In this document: piece by piece, positions 16,212-25,635 of the stretch
How the letters are laid out: each line of letters opens with the position of its first letter
Numbering within the stretch: position 1 is the first letter of the stretch
Source: Ketobacter sp964016105
Lineage (GTDB): Bacteria > Pseudomonadota > Gammaproteobacteria > Pseudomonadales > Ketobacteraceae
DNA: 64,000 nt
Direction: 5' to 3'
Assembly (NCBI GenBank): GCA_964016105.1
Contig: CAXHEX010000016.1
Coordinates: 1 to 64,000 of the forward strand
The notes under the pieces: generated by a model
Seen by the model: only the letters and a program-made list of their open reading frames with translations
Told to the model about the DNA's origin: nothing
Database searches by the model: none
Translations under genes and position numbers: made by a program

Positions 16212-17324
16212 ATGAATAAATCATATTTGATTGCTTTTGCTATGGTATTAGCGATCGTACTGTGGATGGGGTCAGGTTTGTTGCGAGAATCAGATGATCC
16301 TACAGATAAGCCTGTGGCTATGGAGCCGAGCCCTCGTGTTTTAGTGCAGACAAAAACTCAGGTAGCGGAATATGTTCAACTTGAGTTGACAATACAGGGC
16401 CATGTGGAGCCTAACCGAGAGGTCATGATTCGTTCCGATATTGCCGGCAGAGTGATTTCCTTATTAGTGGATGATGGACAGTACGTAGAAGCGGGTACGG
16501 TTTTAGCTCAGTTAGATCCGGAAGATCGTTTGAGCAGATTGGCGAGAGAGAAAGCATTACTTGCTAGTAGAAAGAACACCTATGAACGGGTTAAATCTCT
16601 TGTTACTTCAAATTATCAATCCAAAAGCGCCGTAGAGCAGGCCTATGCCGATCTCAAGTCCGCTGAAGCCAGCGTTGCCATAATTGAAACTGAACTAAAA
16701 AAGCTCAAGATTACGGCTCCTTTCTCAGGAGTAGTTGATCGGCTCTTTATCGAAAGTGGTTCTCACGTGATGAGCAATGGTGAAGTGGCTCATTTTGTGG
16801 ACAACAACCCTCTGGTGGTTGTGGCTCCTGTGGCTCAACAGAATATCACAAAGCTGACTAAGGGATCGGAAGCGTCTGTTCAGTTTGCGGTCGGATCACA
16901 ACGCAAAGGAACGTTACGCTATATCTCACCACTGGCAAACGAGCAAACACGAACATTTCGAGTTGAGATTCAAGTAGAGAACTCGGAACTAGACATTCCA
17001 GCGGGTATTAGTGCGGAAGTGGTTATTCCGGCGTCTAAAACTAAAGGACATTTTGTGTCTCCGGCCATTTTGACTTTGGATGAAAAAGGGCAGATGGGTG
17101 TTAAGACGGTTACTGATGAAAATGAAGTGGTTTTTAATCCCGTATCTATCATACGCGCCAGTCAGGAAGGGGTTTGGGTTGATGGCTTGCCGGATCCAGC
17201 GCGAATCATCACCGTAGGCCAAGGTTTTGTGGAAGCGGGTACCGTAGTGGATGTGGCTGAACAGGGTGCCGGTATTGATAAGCAAGCCCTGGGTGTGGCC
17301 AGGTACGACGGAATATCAAAATGA
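16212..17324 (+). CDS. RND efflux periplasmic adaptor (membrane fusion protein)
   Basis: A 370-residue HlyD/AcrA-type adaptor. It has an N-terminal membrane anchor (YLIAFAMVLAIVLWMGSGLL), then a biotinyl-lipoyl-like half-motif GRVISLLVDDGQYVEAGTVL, a helical hairpin (about 110-160), the second lipoyl half LKITAPFSGVVDRLFIESG, and a beta-barrel with membrane-proximal domain. It overlaps the RND permease start by four bases (ATGA). Together with the permease it would form an inner-membrane efflux assembly. No outer-membrane channel gene is in the cluster, so a TolC homologue encoded elsewhere is presumed. Confidence 0.94.
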   Translation: MNKSYLIAFAMVLAIVLWMGSGLLRESDDPTDKPVAMEPSPRVLVQTKTQVAEYVQLELTIQGHVEPNREVMIRSDIAGRVISLLVDDGQYVEAGTVLAQLDPEDRLSRLAREKALLASRKNTYERVKSLVTSNYQSKSAVEQAYADLKSAEASVAIIETELKKLKITAPFSGVVDRLFIESGSHVMSNGEVAHFVDNNPLVVVAPVAQQNITKLTKGSEASVQFAVGSQRKGTLRYISPLANEQTRTFRVEIQVENSELDIPAGISAEVVIPASKTKGHFVSPAILTLDEKGQMGVKTVTDENEVVFNPVSIIRASQEGVWVDGLPDPARIITVGQGFVEAGTVVDVAEQGAGIDKQALGVARYDGISK

Positions 17325-20300
17325 ACAGCTTAATTGATGCTGCCTTTAGCCGTGGCAGAGCCATCGCCTTGCTCTTTATCATGATGATGGTGATGGGTAC
17401 CAGTGCTTATGTGACTATTCCTAAAGAATCAGAACCTGATGTATCTATACCCGTTATTTATGTGTCCGTCAGCTATGATGGTATTTCTCCGGAAGATGCG
17501 GAACGCTTGTTGGTTCGTCCTTTAGAGAAAGAACTACAATCAGTTGAAGGAATTAAGGAGTTGCACGCTGCCGGCGCGGAAGGCTACGCATCGGTAACTT
17601 TAGAGCTTGAAGCAGGTTCGGATGTTGATAAAGCACTTCAGTCCGTTCGAGATAAGGTAGATATAGCACGGCCAGAACTACCCCCAGGTAGTGATGAGCC
17701 CCAAGTCAACGAAGTAAACACCTCGCTGTTCCCTGTGTTAACCGTGGTTTTGTCTGGACCAACTCCGGAGCGAAGCTTGCTGTCCATGGCTCGAGGATTG
17801 AAAGATGAGATTGAGGCCTTATCCGATGTGTTGGAGGTAAAGATCAGAGGGGAAAGGGAAGAGGTTTTGGAGATCATAGCCGATCCAGCAGCACTTGAAG
17901 CCTACAATATCTCTTTTAATTCTTTATTCAGTTTTATTCAACAGAACAATCGTTTGGTTGCGGCAGGAGCATTGGATACCGGTGCAGGCCGGATGGTATT
18001 TAAAGTTCCAGGGGTATTAGAGAGCTTGGAAGACTTAGCGTCTCTGCCTGTAAAGGTCGACGGTAGTACAGTGGTTACCTTTCAAGATGTTGCAACTTTG
18101 CATCGCACATTTAAGGATCCCACCAGCTTCGCGCGCATTGACGGCCACTCGGCATTGGCTTTAGAGGTGTCAAAACGCAGCGGTTCTAACATCATTGAAA
18201 CCATCGAGCAGGTTCGATCCATAGTTGATGAGTCAAAAGCAGGATGGCCTGAAACCGTGTCGGTAGATTATCTGTTGGATAAATCAGAACAGATTAAAAC
18301 CATGTTGGGCGACCTGGAAAATAATGTGCTCGCCGCCATATTTTTGGTAATGATCGTGATAGTGGCGGTGTTGGGGGTTAGGCCCGCCATATTGGTGGGT
18401 ATGGCCATACCAGGATCCTTCCTTGTGGGGATGTTGGTTCTCAACTTTATGGGCATTACTCTGAATATTCTGGTGTTATTCAGCTTGATATTGGTGGTGG
18501 GCATGTTAGTGGACGGTGCCATCGTGACCATTGAGTTAGCCGATCGAAAACTTTCAGAAGGGGTGGATCCGCAGTTAGCTTATGCAGAAGCGGCTAAGCG
18601 AATGGCTTGGCCCATAACCGCTTCCACCGCAACCACATTGGCGGTGTTTGTTCCTCTACTGTTTTGGCCGGGTCTGGTTGGCGAGTTTATGGTTTACTTG
18701 CCTATTACCGTCATTGTCGTGCTAATTGCTTCTTTGGCAATGGCGTTAATTTTCGTTCCTGTTTTGGGCTCCATACTCCAATACCTGTTTGGTAGTAAAA
18801 ATAGGATAAATAGTAAACGGCCCATAGATGCGGCGATTAAAGCGGCAGAAAGTGGCGATTTGGATAGCATTGGTGGTCTGGTGGGCGGCTATTTGCGCCT
18901 CTTAAAATCACTTTTAAAGCACCCTGCTAAGATTTTTGGCTTTGCCGTGCTGGGGTTGGTTTTTTGCTATTGGTCCTATTCTCACCTGGGCCATGGTGTC
19001 GTGCTTTTTCCTGCAGCGGAACCTGAGTTTGTTCAGATACAAGTTCAGGGCAGGGGGGATATGTCCGTTTTTGAGCGCGATCAGTTAGTGAGGCAAGTGG
19101 AGAACAGCGTGTTAGGGATGCCTTTTCTAAAGTCAATCTACGCTCGTACCATTGGCGAGGGCTCCCAGGTTCAAAGTAATTTACCCATAGATACCATCGG
19201 CATTATACAGCTACAGTTGGTGAACTGGGCCCAGCGTCCGCCTGCAACTGAACTCATCCCGAAATTAAGGAAGCAAGCATCGGTGGTACCGGGTGTCAAA
19301 ATTCAGGTTGTGAAAGAGGAAACGGGGCCTGTTCCTGGCAAGCCCGTGGAGCTTGAGATCAGTGGTTTTGATTTGGAAAAGATGAGCAATACGGTAGCCA
19401 TGCTGCGCAGCACTATGAATGAAATTGGTGGGTTTGAAGATCTGGAAGATTCCAGACCGCTACCCAGCATAGAGTGGCGCTTGATAGTGGATCGGGAAAA
19501 GGCGGCGCAGTTTGGCGCAGATGTTTCGTTGGTAGGCCATGCTATCACCATGATAACCAATGGTATAAAGCTAGCGGAATACCGGCCTGATGATGCCGAT
19601 GAAGAACTGGAAATTCGCATACGCTTTCCCAAAAGTGAACGCAGTTTGGATCAGTTAAATCGCTTGCGTGTTCCCACCGAGAACGGAGCTATACCTATCA
19701 GTAATTTTGTGAGATTCGAGCCCGGTCAGAAAACCGGTTCAATAGACCGAAACCAAGGCAAGCGTATACTTGAAGTGAAAGCCGGTGTTGTTCAAGGCCT
19801 GTTAGCAGATGACCAAGTGAAGAAACTGAAGCAGGCTATGGAAAAGTTAACTATTCCAGAAGGTGTTAAAGTTCGCTTCAAAGGCCAAGATGAACAGATT
19901 CAAGAAACCATGATCTTTTTAATTAAGGCGTTTATTACTGCGATATTTTTAATGTGGATAATTTTGGTGACTCAGTTCAACAGTATATATCAGTCGTTGA
20001 TGGTGTTAAGTGCAATTGTATTCTCCACAGCAGGCGTATTGGTTGGGCTAGTGGCTACAGGGCAAGCTTTTGGTATTGTGATGAGTGGCTTGGGAGTAAT
20101 TGCACTGGCAGGGATTGTGGTCAATAACAACATCGTGCTAATTGATACCTACAATGATTTAAAACAGAAAGGCACACCGGGCTTAGAAGCCATATTAAGA
20201 ACAGCGGCTCAGCGCATGCGGCCGGTATTGTTAACATCGGGTACCACAGTGCTCGGGTTGTTGCCTATGGTTTTCGCCCTTACTATCGACATGATTGACC

Positions 20301-20515
20301 GTGAAATTAGCGTTGGTGCACCGTCAGCCAATATGTGGATTCAATTGGCCAGTACCATTGCTGGTGGGCTTACGTTTGCCACCGTGCTCACTCTGTTCCT
20401 AACACCCTGCTTGTTGATGGTGGGTGTTAATGTGTCGGATTGGAGAAAGGCCCGTAAAGAAAAAAACGGGCCCGTGATTGATCAACAGGAGTTGGTTAGT
20501 CCGGAACATAGATAG
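17321..20515 (+). CDS. RND family efflux permease
   Basis: A 1064-residue RND transporter with the standard duplicated layout: transmembrane helix 1 near residues 12-31, a large periplasmic loop, six helices (about 335-500), a second periplasmic loop, and a final helical block (about 865-1040). The TM4 proton-relay region reads VGMLVDGAIVTIEL, with one Asp rather than the AcrB Asp-Asp pair, a known variant of this branch. Motif GFEDLEDSRPLPSIEW is in the second pore domain. The stop overlaps the convergent SDR gene by 20 bases. Substrates cannot be inferred; the proximity of catabolic operons suggests export of hydrophobic compounds. Confidence 0.95.
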   Translation: MNSLIDAAFSRGRAIALLFIMMMVMGTSAYVTIPKESEPDVSIPVIYVSVSYDGISPEDAERLLVRPLEKELQSVEGIKELHAAGAEGYASVTLELEAGSDVDKALQSVRDKVDIARPELPPGSDEPQVNEVNTSLFPVLTVVLSGPTPERSLLSMARGLKDEIEALSDVLEVKIRGEREEVLEIIADPAALEAYNISFNSLFSFIQQNNRLVAAGALDTGAGRMVFKVPGVLESLEDLASLPVKVDGSTVVTFQDVATLHRTFKDPTSFARIDGHSALALEVSKRSGSNIIETIEQVRSIVDESKAGWPETVSVDYLLDKSEQIKTMLGDLENNVLAAIFLVMIVIVAVLGVRPAILVGMAIPGSFLVGMLVLNFMGITLNILVLFSLILVVGMLVDGAIVTIELADRKLSEGVDPQLAYAEAAKRMAWPITASTATTLAVFVPLLFWPGLVGEFMVYLPITVIVVLIASLAMALIFVPVLGSILQYLFGSKNRINSKRPIDAAIKAAESGDLDSIGGLVGGYLRLLKSLLKHPAKIFGFAVLGLVFCYWSYSHLGHGVVLFPAAEPEFVQIQVQGRGDMSVFERDQLVRQVENSVLGMPFLKSIYARTIGEGSQVQSNLPIDTIGIIQLQLVNWAQRPPATELIPKLRKQASVVPGVKIQVVKEETGPVPGKPVELEISGFDLEKMSNTVAMLRSTMNEIGGFEDLEDSRPLPSIEWRLIVDREKAAQFGADVSLVGHAITMITNGIKLAEYRPDDADEELEIRIRFPKSERSLDQLNRLRVPTENGAIPISNFVRFEPGQKTGSIDRNQGKRILEVKAGVVQGLLADDQVKKLKQAMEKLTIPEGVKVRFKGQDEQIQETMIFLIKAFITAIFLMWIILVTQFNSIYQSLMVLSAIVFSTAGVLVGLVATGQAFGIVMSGLGVIALAGIVVNNNIVLIDTYNDLKQKGTPGLEAILRTAAQRMRPVLLTSGTTVLGLLPMVFALTIDMIDREISVGAPSANMWIQLASTIAGGLTFATVLTLFLTPCLLMVGVNVSDWRKARKEKNGPVIDQQELVSPEHR

Positions 20516-21254
20516 GGTCGCCCAGGTTGGTGCCGCCATCAACGGGAATAATGGCACCTGTTACCTGTGCAGAGAGGTCACTGGCCAGATAAAGAGCCGT
20601 ATTCGCCACATCGGATGGTGAGCCCTGGCGCTGTAACGGTTGGGTTCGTTTAATTTTTTCTGAGACGTCGTAGAAAGTCATACCAGCGGGGATGTGTCCC
20701 GGAGAAATGCAGTTTACTCTAACCCCGTGAACGCCAAGCTCTCTAGCAATGGATTCCGTAAGCTTCATGACGCCGGCTTTGGCGGTTCGATAGGTGATAA
20801 TAGGCAACCCCGGCTTGAGCGCAGCAAGCGACGAGGTATTGATAATAGAACCACCGCCGTTCTTCACCATGTGGCGTGCGGCGTATTGGCAGCCCACCAT
20901 GGTGCCAAACAAGTTAACCGTAATCACCCTTTCAAAATCACTGAAGTCATCGGTTAAAAAGCTGTTATGCACTGCACCGCAAATCCCCGCGTTGTTGTAC
21001 ATGATGTGTAAGCCGCCCAATTGATCCACTGTGAAATTAATTAGATCCTGGATATCATCGGAGCTGGCCACATCGGTGTATTTGAACAGCGCAGCGTCCC
21101 CCAGCTGTTGGGCTACTTCCGCGCCCATTGCTTCGTTCATATCGGCGATAACAACTTTTGCACCATGCTGAACGAACAGTTCCGCTGTGGCGCGGCCAAT
21201 ACCACTGGCTGCCCCGGTTATAATGGCGACTTTGTCTGTAAGTAAATTGTTCAT
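20496..21254 (-). CDS. Short-chain dehydrogenase/reductase
   Basis: A 252-residue classical SDR. NAD(P)-binding motif TGAASGIG (residues 13-20), NNAG (87-90), catalytic Ser around 141-142 and Tyr155-x3-Lys159 (YRTAK) are all intact. Asp38 after the second strand (VVIADMN) favours NAD+. The ATG follows directly on the stop codon of the SnoaL gene, so it is the last gene of the TauD/flavoprotein operon. It likely oxidises a secondary alcohol made by the upstream enzymes. The substrate is unknown. Confidence 0.94.
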   Translation of the reverse strand: MNNLLTDKVAIITGAASGIGRATAELFVQHGAKVVIADMNEAMGAEVAQQLGDAALFKYTDVASSDDIQDLINFTVDQLGGLHIMYNNAGICGAVHNSFLTDDFSDFERVITVNLFGTMVGCQYAARHMVKNGGGSIINTSSLAALKPGLPIITYRTAKAGVMKLTESIARELGVHGVRVNCISPGHIPAGMTFYDVSEKIKRTQPLQRQGSPSDVANTALYLASDLSAQVTGAIIPVDGGTNLGDPIYVPD

Positions 21255-21683
21255 TTAAGCGATCTCATCGGACATGGATTCTACTAGTGGCCAAAGTACG
21301 TCGTCGGCCAGTTTAGTGCAGAAGTATTCGTTCACCTGACTTATCTTTCCTTCTTTTAATATGAACACCATGCAATATTGATTGTTGTAGGGTTGGCCAT
21401 TACAGGTGGTGGTGTTGCCTTCAAATTCCACCACTACGCGATCGCCCTGGGCGGTGAAGCTTTTAAAATCCGGACATAGTCCGGTGGGAAGCAGTGTTTT
21501 AAAGGCATCGATAGTGCCCACTATGGTGTCGTATTCCCGTACACCGGCGAACTTGCCGAATCCTTTTGCCAGTGTGAAGGCGTCCTTATTCAGGCAGGTT
21601 GCCGCAGTGGCACCGTCACTGCTGCCCATGGCTTCTATGAATTTTTTAACGACAGTTTTGTTGCGCTCAAGTTGATCGGTCAT
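21255..21683 (-). CDS. SnoaL/NTF2-fold protein
   Basis: A 142-residue NTF2-like protein with N-terminal helix ERNKTVVKKFIEAMGSSD, a central cone-shaped sheet (VVVEFEGNTTTCNGQPYNNQYCMVF) and the terminal VNEYFCTKLADDV segment. Members act as isomerases, hydrolases or dehydratases on small cyclic substrates, or as binding proteins. It starts inside the SRPBCC gene (ATGA overlap) and is followed without gap by the SDR gene. The context suggests conversion of an intermediate of the same pathway. Confidence 0.88.
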   Translation of the reverse strand: MTDQLERNKTVVKKFIEAMGSSDGATAATCLNKDAFTLAKGFGKFAGVREYDTIVGTIDAFKTLLPTGLCPDFKSFTAQGDRVVVEFEGNTTTCNGQPYNNQYCMVFILKEGKISQVNEYFCTKLADDVLWPLVESMSDEIA

Positions 21684-22261
21684 AGGGAACCTTCATTATT
21701 TGATGACATGCCAAACAGTGCTTTGATCTTGCTTTTGAAAGCAGCAAACAGGGATTGGATCATACCTTTAACCATGGGCATGGCCATGGGGGTATCCGCA
21801 GCGCCCACGCTGCCTACGCCGCTGACCAATTCTATTTCCGCTTTCAATTTGGCAGCGAAACCCTTTACGAATTCAGGCAGCATGGGGGTACCCACGGCTT
21901 CCCACATGGGCGCCATGGGGCCACTTCCTATGATGCAGACTTTCAGAGATACCTCTGTTTCATTGGCATTTTTTGCGGAGGCAATATAGGCACCGTTGCC
22001 CTCCACCGGAAGATCATCTACATCAAAGCGAAAGTCCACCTGGGTGGGGCCATCCCATTTTTCTACGTGTACTTGGACTTTATCGGTGCGTGTTACGCCT
22101 GCTGCGCTCACCTTGATGGTCCAGGTGGAGCGATCTTCATCAATCAGGTTGCAGTCTTGATAGCCTGGAAAGATGCTGGCCCAGCCCTGTATATCGTTGA
22201 CGTATTTCCACACCTGGTCGATGGAAGTATTAATCACAAATGTGTGTTCACTTTGAATCAT
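21680..22261 (-). CDS. SRPBCC/CoxG-like protein
   Basis: A 193-residue START-like (SRPBCC) protein. It shows the typical beginning TFVINTSIDQVWKYVNDIQG, a curved antiparallel sheet, and a long C-terminal helix EFVKGFAAKLKAEIEL, with a hydrophobic tail like CoxG-type members. Such proteins bind hydrophobic ligands in a deep pocket. It overlaps the flavoprotein gene by 14 bases and the SnoaL gene by four, so the products are tightly co-expressed. A carrier for a lipophilic intermediate is the simplest reading. Confidence 0.85.
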   Translation of the reverse strand: MIQSEHTFVINTSIDQVWKYVNDIQGWASIFPGYQDCNLIDEDRSTWTIKVSAAGVTRTDKVQVHVEKWDGPTQVDFRFDVDDLPVEGNGAYIASAKNANETEVSLKVCIIGSGPMAPMWEAVGTPMLPEFVKGFAAKLKAEIELVSGVGSVGAADTPMAMPMVKGMIQSLFAAFKSKIKALFGMSSNNEGSL

Positions 22262-23948
22262 ACTTTTCTACCTCTTTCTCCAGCAGGTTGCTGGGTTTGC
22301 CTGCGGCGTGCAGTCCTGCCAGATAGCCGTGGGTCATACCCCTGGCGTTGGTGATTCCACTTTGCATGAAGGCACCATTGTCCAGCCTTGCCATCGAGTT
22401 GCCGGCAACGTATAAGCCCTGGATTGGTTTGTTGTCCCACCCTATGGCACGGCAGTGTTGGTCTGCCATGATGCCTGCGGAGCAAATACCCCCACCTGCC
22501 AGTCTGTGCAACTGAACCGCGTAATAGGGTCCTTTGTTTAATGGCCCCAGGTTGCCGTTGGGTTTCTGATTCTGGTCTCCGCACATGAGTGCGCCCCAGG
22601 GATGAGTGCCACGATTAAAGTCCAGGTCCACGCCAGTTTCACAATAACCATTAAAGGTGGCGACGGTTTGTTCCAGCTGATTCGGATCTATGCCAATACG
22701 ATCTGCAAGCTCTGATAGGCTGTCCGCAGTCACCCCCAATTCTTCTGGCATATCCTGCATGGGCATAAGCGAGCCAAAGGGATATTTTTCCCGGGCTTGT
22801 CTATCGAAGATTGCCCAGCAAGGGAAGTTGGCATGGGTTTGGGTGTTGCCATCGATGGCATCGGTGGCGTAGTAAATGGACCGATAGAAACCTTCGTTGG
22901 CAAAGCGCTTGCCTGATTGGTTAACCACGATGGTGTGGGGCAGTCCTAAAAATGGCAGCGCGCCCCGCCATAGGGGAATCCCATCTTCCTGCTCTTCTCC
23001 TGGCACATGAAAGCCCAACAGTGTGACATCCGGTACTCGGGCCACACGAGCGCCAAGCATGCCCGCCAGCCGCAAATGGGCCCCATCAATGGAGGGCATA
23101 ACCATCGATTCTACTTTAAGTTGATGGCCTAATGTCTTGGCATAGCTAGCATTTCTCTCGTAGCTGCTCACGGCTATAACCACGCCTCTGTTTGCTTTAA
23201 CAAACACATCTTTGCCGTCTTTGACCGCTCTCACCCCCACCACACGCTCGCCATCGCTGATCAGCTCTTCAACTGCCATACCAGTGTGTAAGGGGATGTT
23301 GAGATCTAATGCACCTTTAACGAAGTAGGCGGCTAAACCGGGGCCGGCACAGCGAAGGTCTTTAGTGAGCCTTTCTGTCATTACGCCATAATCCCAGCCT
23401 GCCATGTTGGCCATGCCACCACCGGAGAAAATGTCTTCATGGGTCAGGCTGTAGGGAACATGGGGTGAGATGCGGGTTTTAGTTTGCCATTCGCCGAGGG
23501 TGGCGGCGGGGAAGGGCTCTGCTTCCAGGTATCGGCCTTCAGCCAAGCCATCTTGATTGTAGGGGTAATAATAATCCGGCAGTCCCTTGATCACGGTCAT
23601 TTTCAGGCCGATGGTTTGTTCGAAGTATTCCAAGGCCATAGGCCCATGGATCGCTTGGTTTATGATGGCAAGATCTTCTCCGTAACCCATGGAAAGGTCT
23701 TTCACGTAGCGATAACCACTTTCTGCAGAATCGTTGATTCCCTCATTTTTAGCCAGGTGATTTCCGGGTATCCAGACTTCACCCATGGAGTAGGCGGTGA
23801 CACCACCCACTTCGTTACTGCGTTCCAGCACTAATGCACTTAAACCATTGTCCGCGGCCGTAATAGCAGCGCAGAGACCGCCGCCGCCGGAGCCAACAGA
23901 CACTAAATCCGCTTCTAAATCCCAATTTTCTGGTAACTCGTGATTCAT
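22248..23948 (-). CDS. FAD-dependent oxidoreductase, 3-ketosteroid-dehydrogenase-like
   Basis: A 566-residue flavoprotein of the succinate dehydrogenase/fumarate reductase superfamily. The dinucleotide-binding motif is VSVGSGGGGLCAAITAADNG (residues 17-36), followed by LERSNEVGGVTAYSMGEVW. The C-terminal GLYVAGNSMARLDNGAFM closes the FAD site. Overall layout and length match 3-ketosteroid delta-1 or delta-4 dehydrogenases, but I could not identify the full set of KstD active-site tyrosines, so steroid specificity is only a suggestion. Ribosome site AAGGAG is present. It is the second structural gene of the TetR-linked operon. Confidence 0.88.
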   Translation of the reverse strand: MNHELPENWDLEADLVSVGSGGGGLCAAITAADNGLSALVLERSNEVGGVTAYSMGEVWIPGNHLAKNEGINDSAESGYRYVKDLSMGYGEDLAIINQAIHGPMALEYFEQTIGLKMTVIKGLPDYYYPYNQDGLAEGRYLEAEPFPAATLGEWQTKTRISPHVPYSLTHEDIFSGGGMANMAGWDYGVMTERLTKDLRCAGPGLAAYFVKGALDLNIPLHTGMAVEELISDGERVVGVRAVKDGKDVFVKANRGVVIAVSSYERNASYAKTLGHQLKVESMVMPSIDGAHLRLAGMLGARVARVPDVTLLGFHVPGEEQEDGIPLWRGALPFLGLPHTIVVNQSGKRFANEGFYRSIYYATDAIDGNTQTHANFPCWAIFDRQAREKYPFGSLMPMQDMPEELGVTADSLSELADRIGIDPNQLEQTVATFNGYCETGVDLDFNRGTHPWGALMCGDQNQKPNGNLGPLNKGPYYAVQLHRLAGGGICSAGIMADQHCRAIGWDNKPIQGLYVAGNSMARLDNGAFMQSGITNARGMTHGYLAGLHAAGKPSNLLEKEVEKYDSK

Positions 23949-23981
23949 GGATATGCTCCTTTTTTATTCTTTATTTTTTGG

Positions 23982-24794
23982 TTATGCGAATGGCTCTTCA
24001 CCTAGTAGCGTGCTTCTATTCATTACCCTACCGCAATCTAACGGGTAGGGCTCTACTCGATGGATTACGCCGGTGTTGTCCCAGATGATCAGGTCGCCGG
24101 GGCTCCATTCGTGTCGATAGACGAATTCTGGTCGGGTTGCCCACTCTAAGAGTTCTGATAGCAATGCGGTGCTCTCCGTTTTGTCCATGCCTACGATATG
24201 GGACGCGTGACATCCAATCACCAACGATCGGCGTCCGGATTTATGAGTCCATACCAGATTGTGGGTGGTAGGAGCGAAGCTACGCCAATATTTCAGGTTC
24301 TCGTCTGTGGGTTCGATACCGGCGCGGCTCATGGACATTTCAACGCTATGTACGACCTGTAACTTTTCTATGCGCTGTTTAGTGTCTTCTGGCAGTGCCT
24401 CGTAGGCGGCATAAGAATTGGCAAATTCCGTTTGCCCACCGGTTTCAGAGAGGGTAATTCCTGTGAGCATGGTAGCAAAAGGGGGAATGGTGTCGTGGGT
24501 GCCATCAATGTGCCAAAGGAACGATCCTTTAAGGTAGTCCGCATGGGCGTTGGTTTTTTTATCCAGAGTAATTTTATAAATACCTTTTCCCAGCTCTTCC
24601 CGTAAGTTACCCAGCTGACGTGCCAGTTCCATCTGTTCGTCAGTCGATGGGTTGAGTTCTTTGAACACCAGAACGCCGCGCTCCACCAGCAAACTTCGTA
24701 ATTCCCTAGCGGTGTCGGGGCAGGTCAGATGCTTCTTTTCAATCCATACTTTAGAGCCTATAAGCTCATTGAGTGGCTGTGCTTCGAATGTCAT
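23982..24794 (-). CDS. TauD/TfdA family 2-oxoglutarate-dependent dioxygenase
   Basis: A 270-residue non-haem iron dioxygenase. ATG 24794 is preferred because AGGGGG precedes it by six to seven bases; the in-frame ATG at 24821 overlaps the operator palindrome. The iron ligands are His95 and Asp97 in FLWHIDGTHD plus the distal His in NTGVIHRV. The 2OG-binding Arg is in RVMNRSTLLGE. TfdA relatives cleave ether or alpha-hydroxylate substrates; here it is the first structural gene of a flavoprotein/SRPBCC/SnoaL/SDR operon. The exact substrate is unknown. Confidence 0.93.
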   Translation of the reverse strand: MTFEAQPLNELIGSKVWIEKKHLTCPDTARELRSLLVERGVLVFKELNPSTDEQMELARQLGNLREELGKGIYKITLDKKTNAHADYLKGSFLWHIDGTHDTIPPFATMLTGITLSETGGQTEFANSYAAYEALPEDTKQRIEKLQVVHSVEMSMSRAGIEPTDENLKYWRSFAPTTHNLVWTHKSGRRSLVIGCHASHIVGMDKTESTALLSELLEWATRPEFVYRHEWSPGDLIIWDNTGVIHRVEPYPLDCGRVMNRSTLLGEEPFA

Positions 24795-24816
24795 TTTTTG
24801 TCCCCCTGAAGTAACT

Positions 24817-24850
24817 GCCATAAATAGTACATTGGTGTACTATTTATGGC
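24817..24850. promoter_or_regulatory. Long perfect operator palindrome upstream of the TauD operon
   Basis: GCCATAAATAGTACA at 24817-24831 and its exact reverse complement at 24836-24850 are separated by TTGG. The palindrome begins 22 bases upstream of the dioxygenase start and lies between it and the TetR gene, both on the minus strand. It contains AT-rich TAAATA and TACTAT stretches, so it may cover the promoter. It is the clearest candidate operator of the window, presumably for the TetR protein at 24883-25548. Confidence 0.75.
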
Positions 24851-24882
24851 AAGCCTATTCGAAAGCCGTCAGATAGGCTTTT

Positions 24883-25548
24883 TTACCAGTTGTCTTGGGA
24901 GGCTATTAGGGTGTTAATGGCCTGCTCCACCCATTCTTCACGCTCTGTGTCAGAGATGGGTTTGTTGGTGAGAAGTTGATGGATGTACCAGCCCCGAATC
25001 ATGAATATAAACGCTTTGGCCACGGCTTCTGGGTTTTTGAAAGGACTCGCCTTGCTTGCGCTTTTCTTGATGAAATCGGTGATACGGGCGATACCCAGAT
25101 TGGACCTTTCAGCGGACGCTTCACCCAGTTCCGGAAAGCGATAAGATTCCGCATACATGAGTTTATTGATGCTGCGTTGCTCGGGTTGAAGGCTGTGTTT
25201 GAGCATCAGATTTGCAAAGGACTTTAAACCCTGCTGTAACTCCAGAGGGCCTGTTTCTGATTTCAGTGCCGCTTCTGGAGAGGCCCGATTGATTTGATCA
25301 AAAATGATGGCGCGAAACAGATCTTCTTTCGACGGGTAACGAGAATATAGGGTTGTTTTCGAACCACCCACCTTTTTAGCAATTCTCGCCATGGCGGCAT
25401 CACCGTAACCCTGTTCAAGAAATTCCTCCAAGGCCGCATCCAATATCTTGGTCTCTAATGCTTCAATGTCGTTTGGTCTGGGTCTGCCCCTGGGTCTTCC
25501 CCTGGTTGCGGTTTTAGGTTGAGATTTATTGGGTTTTTCAGGGGCCAT
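24883..25548 (-). CDS. TetR/AcrR regulator with AT-hook-like N-terminus
   Basis: A 221-residue TetR-family repressor. An unusual basic N-terminal extension contains RGRPRGRPRP, resembling paired AT-hook minor-groove motifs, before the HTH (ARIAKKVGGSKTTLYSRYPS, about residues 55-74). The C-terminal domain resembles AefR-type (TetR_C_7) ligand domains, with KLMYAESYRFPELG. It stands at the head of the minus-strand operon 25548 to 20496 and probably controls it through the palindrome at 24817-24850. The AT-hooks could raise affinity for the AT-rich operator. Confidence 0.9.
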   Translation of the reverse strand: MAPEKPNKSQPKTATRGRPRGRPRPNDIEALETKILDAALEEFLEQGYGDAAMARIAKKVGGSKTTLYSRYPSKEDLFRAIIFDQINRASPEAALKSETGPLELQQGLKSFANLMLKHSLQPEQRSINKLMYAESYRFPELGEASAERSNLGIARITDFIKKSASKASPFKNPEAVAKAFIFMIRGWYIHQLLTNKPISDTEREEWVEQAINTLIASQDNW

Positions 25549-25635
25549 GGGCTTTAGCAGATAGGCGTTTGATAGGTTAGTTTATGCACGCCTCCCATGA
25601 TAAAGTAATTAATGACTAATGTCTGTGCTGGAACG

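Noticed and set aside
21755..22354. 199-residue open frame opposite to the SRPBCC and flavoprotein genes
   Set aside because: Antisense to confident genes, Gly/His-rich composition typical of a shadow frame.
22248..23948. Naming the flavoprotein kstD
   Set aside because: The overall fold fits, but the set of KstD active-site tyrosines could not be matched by eye.
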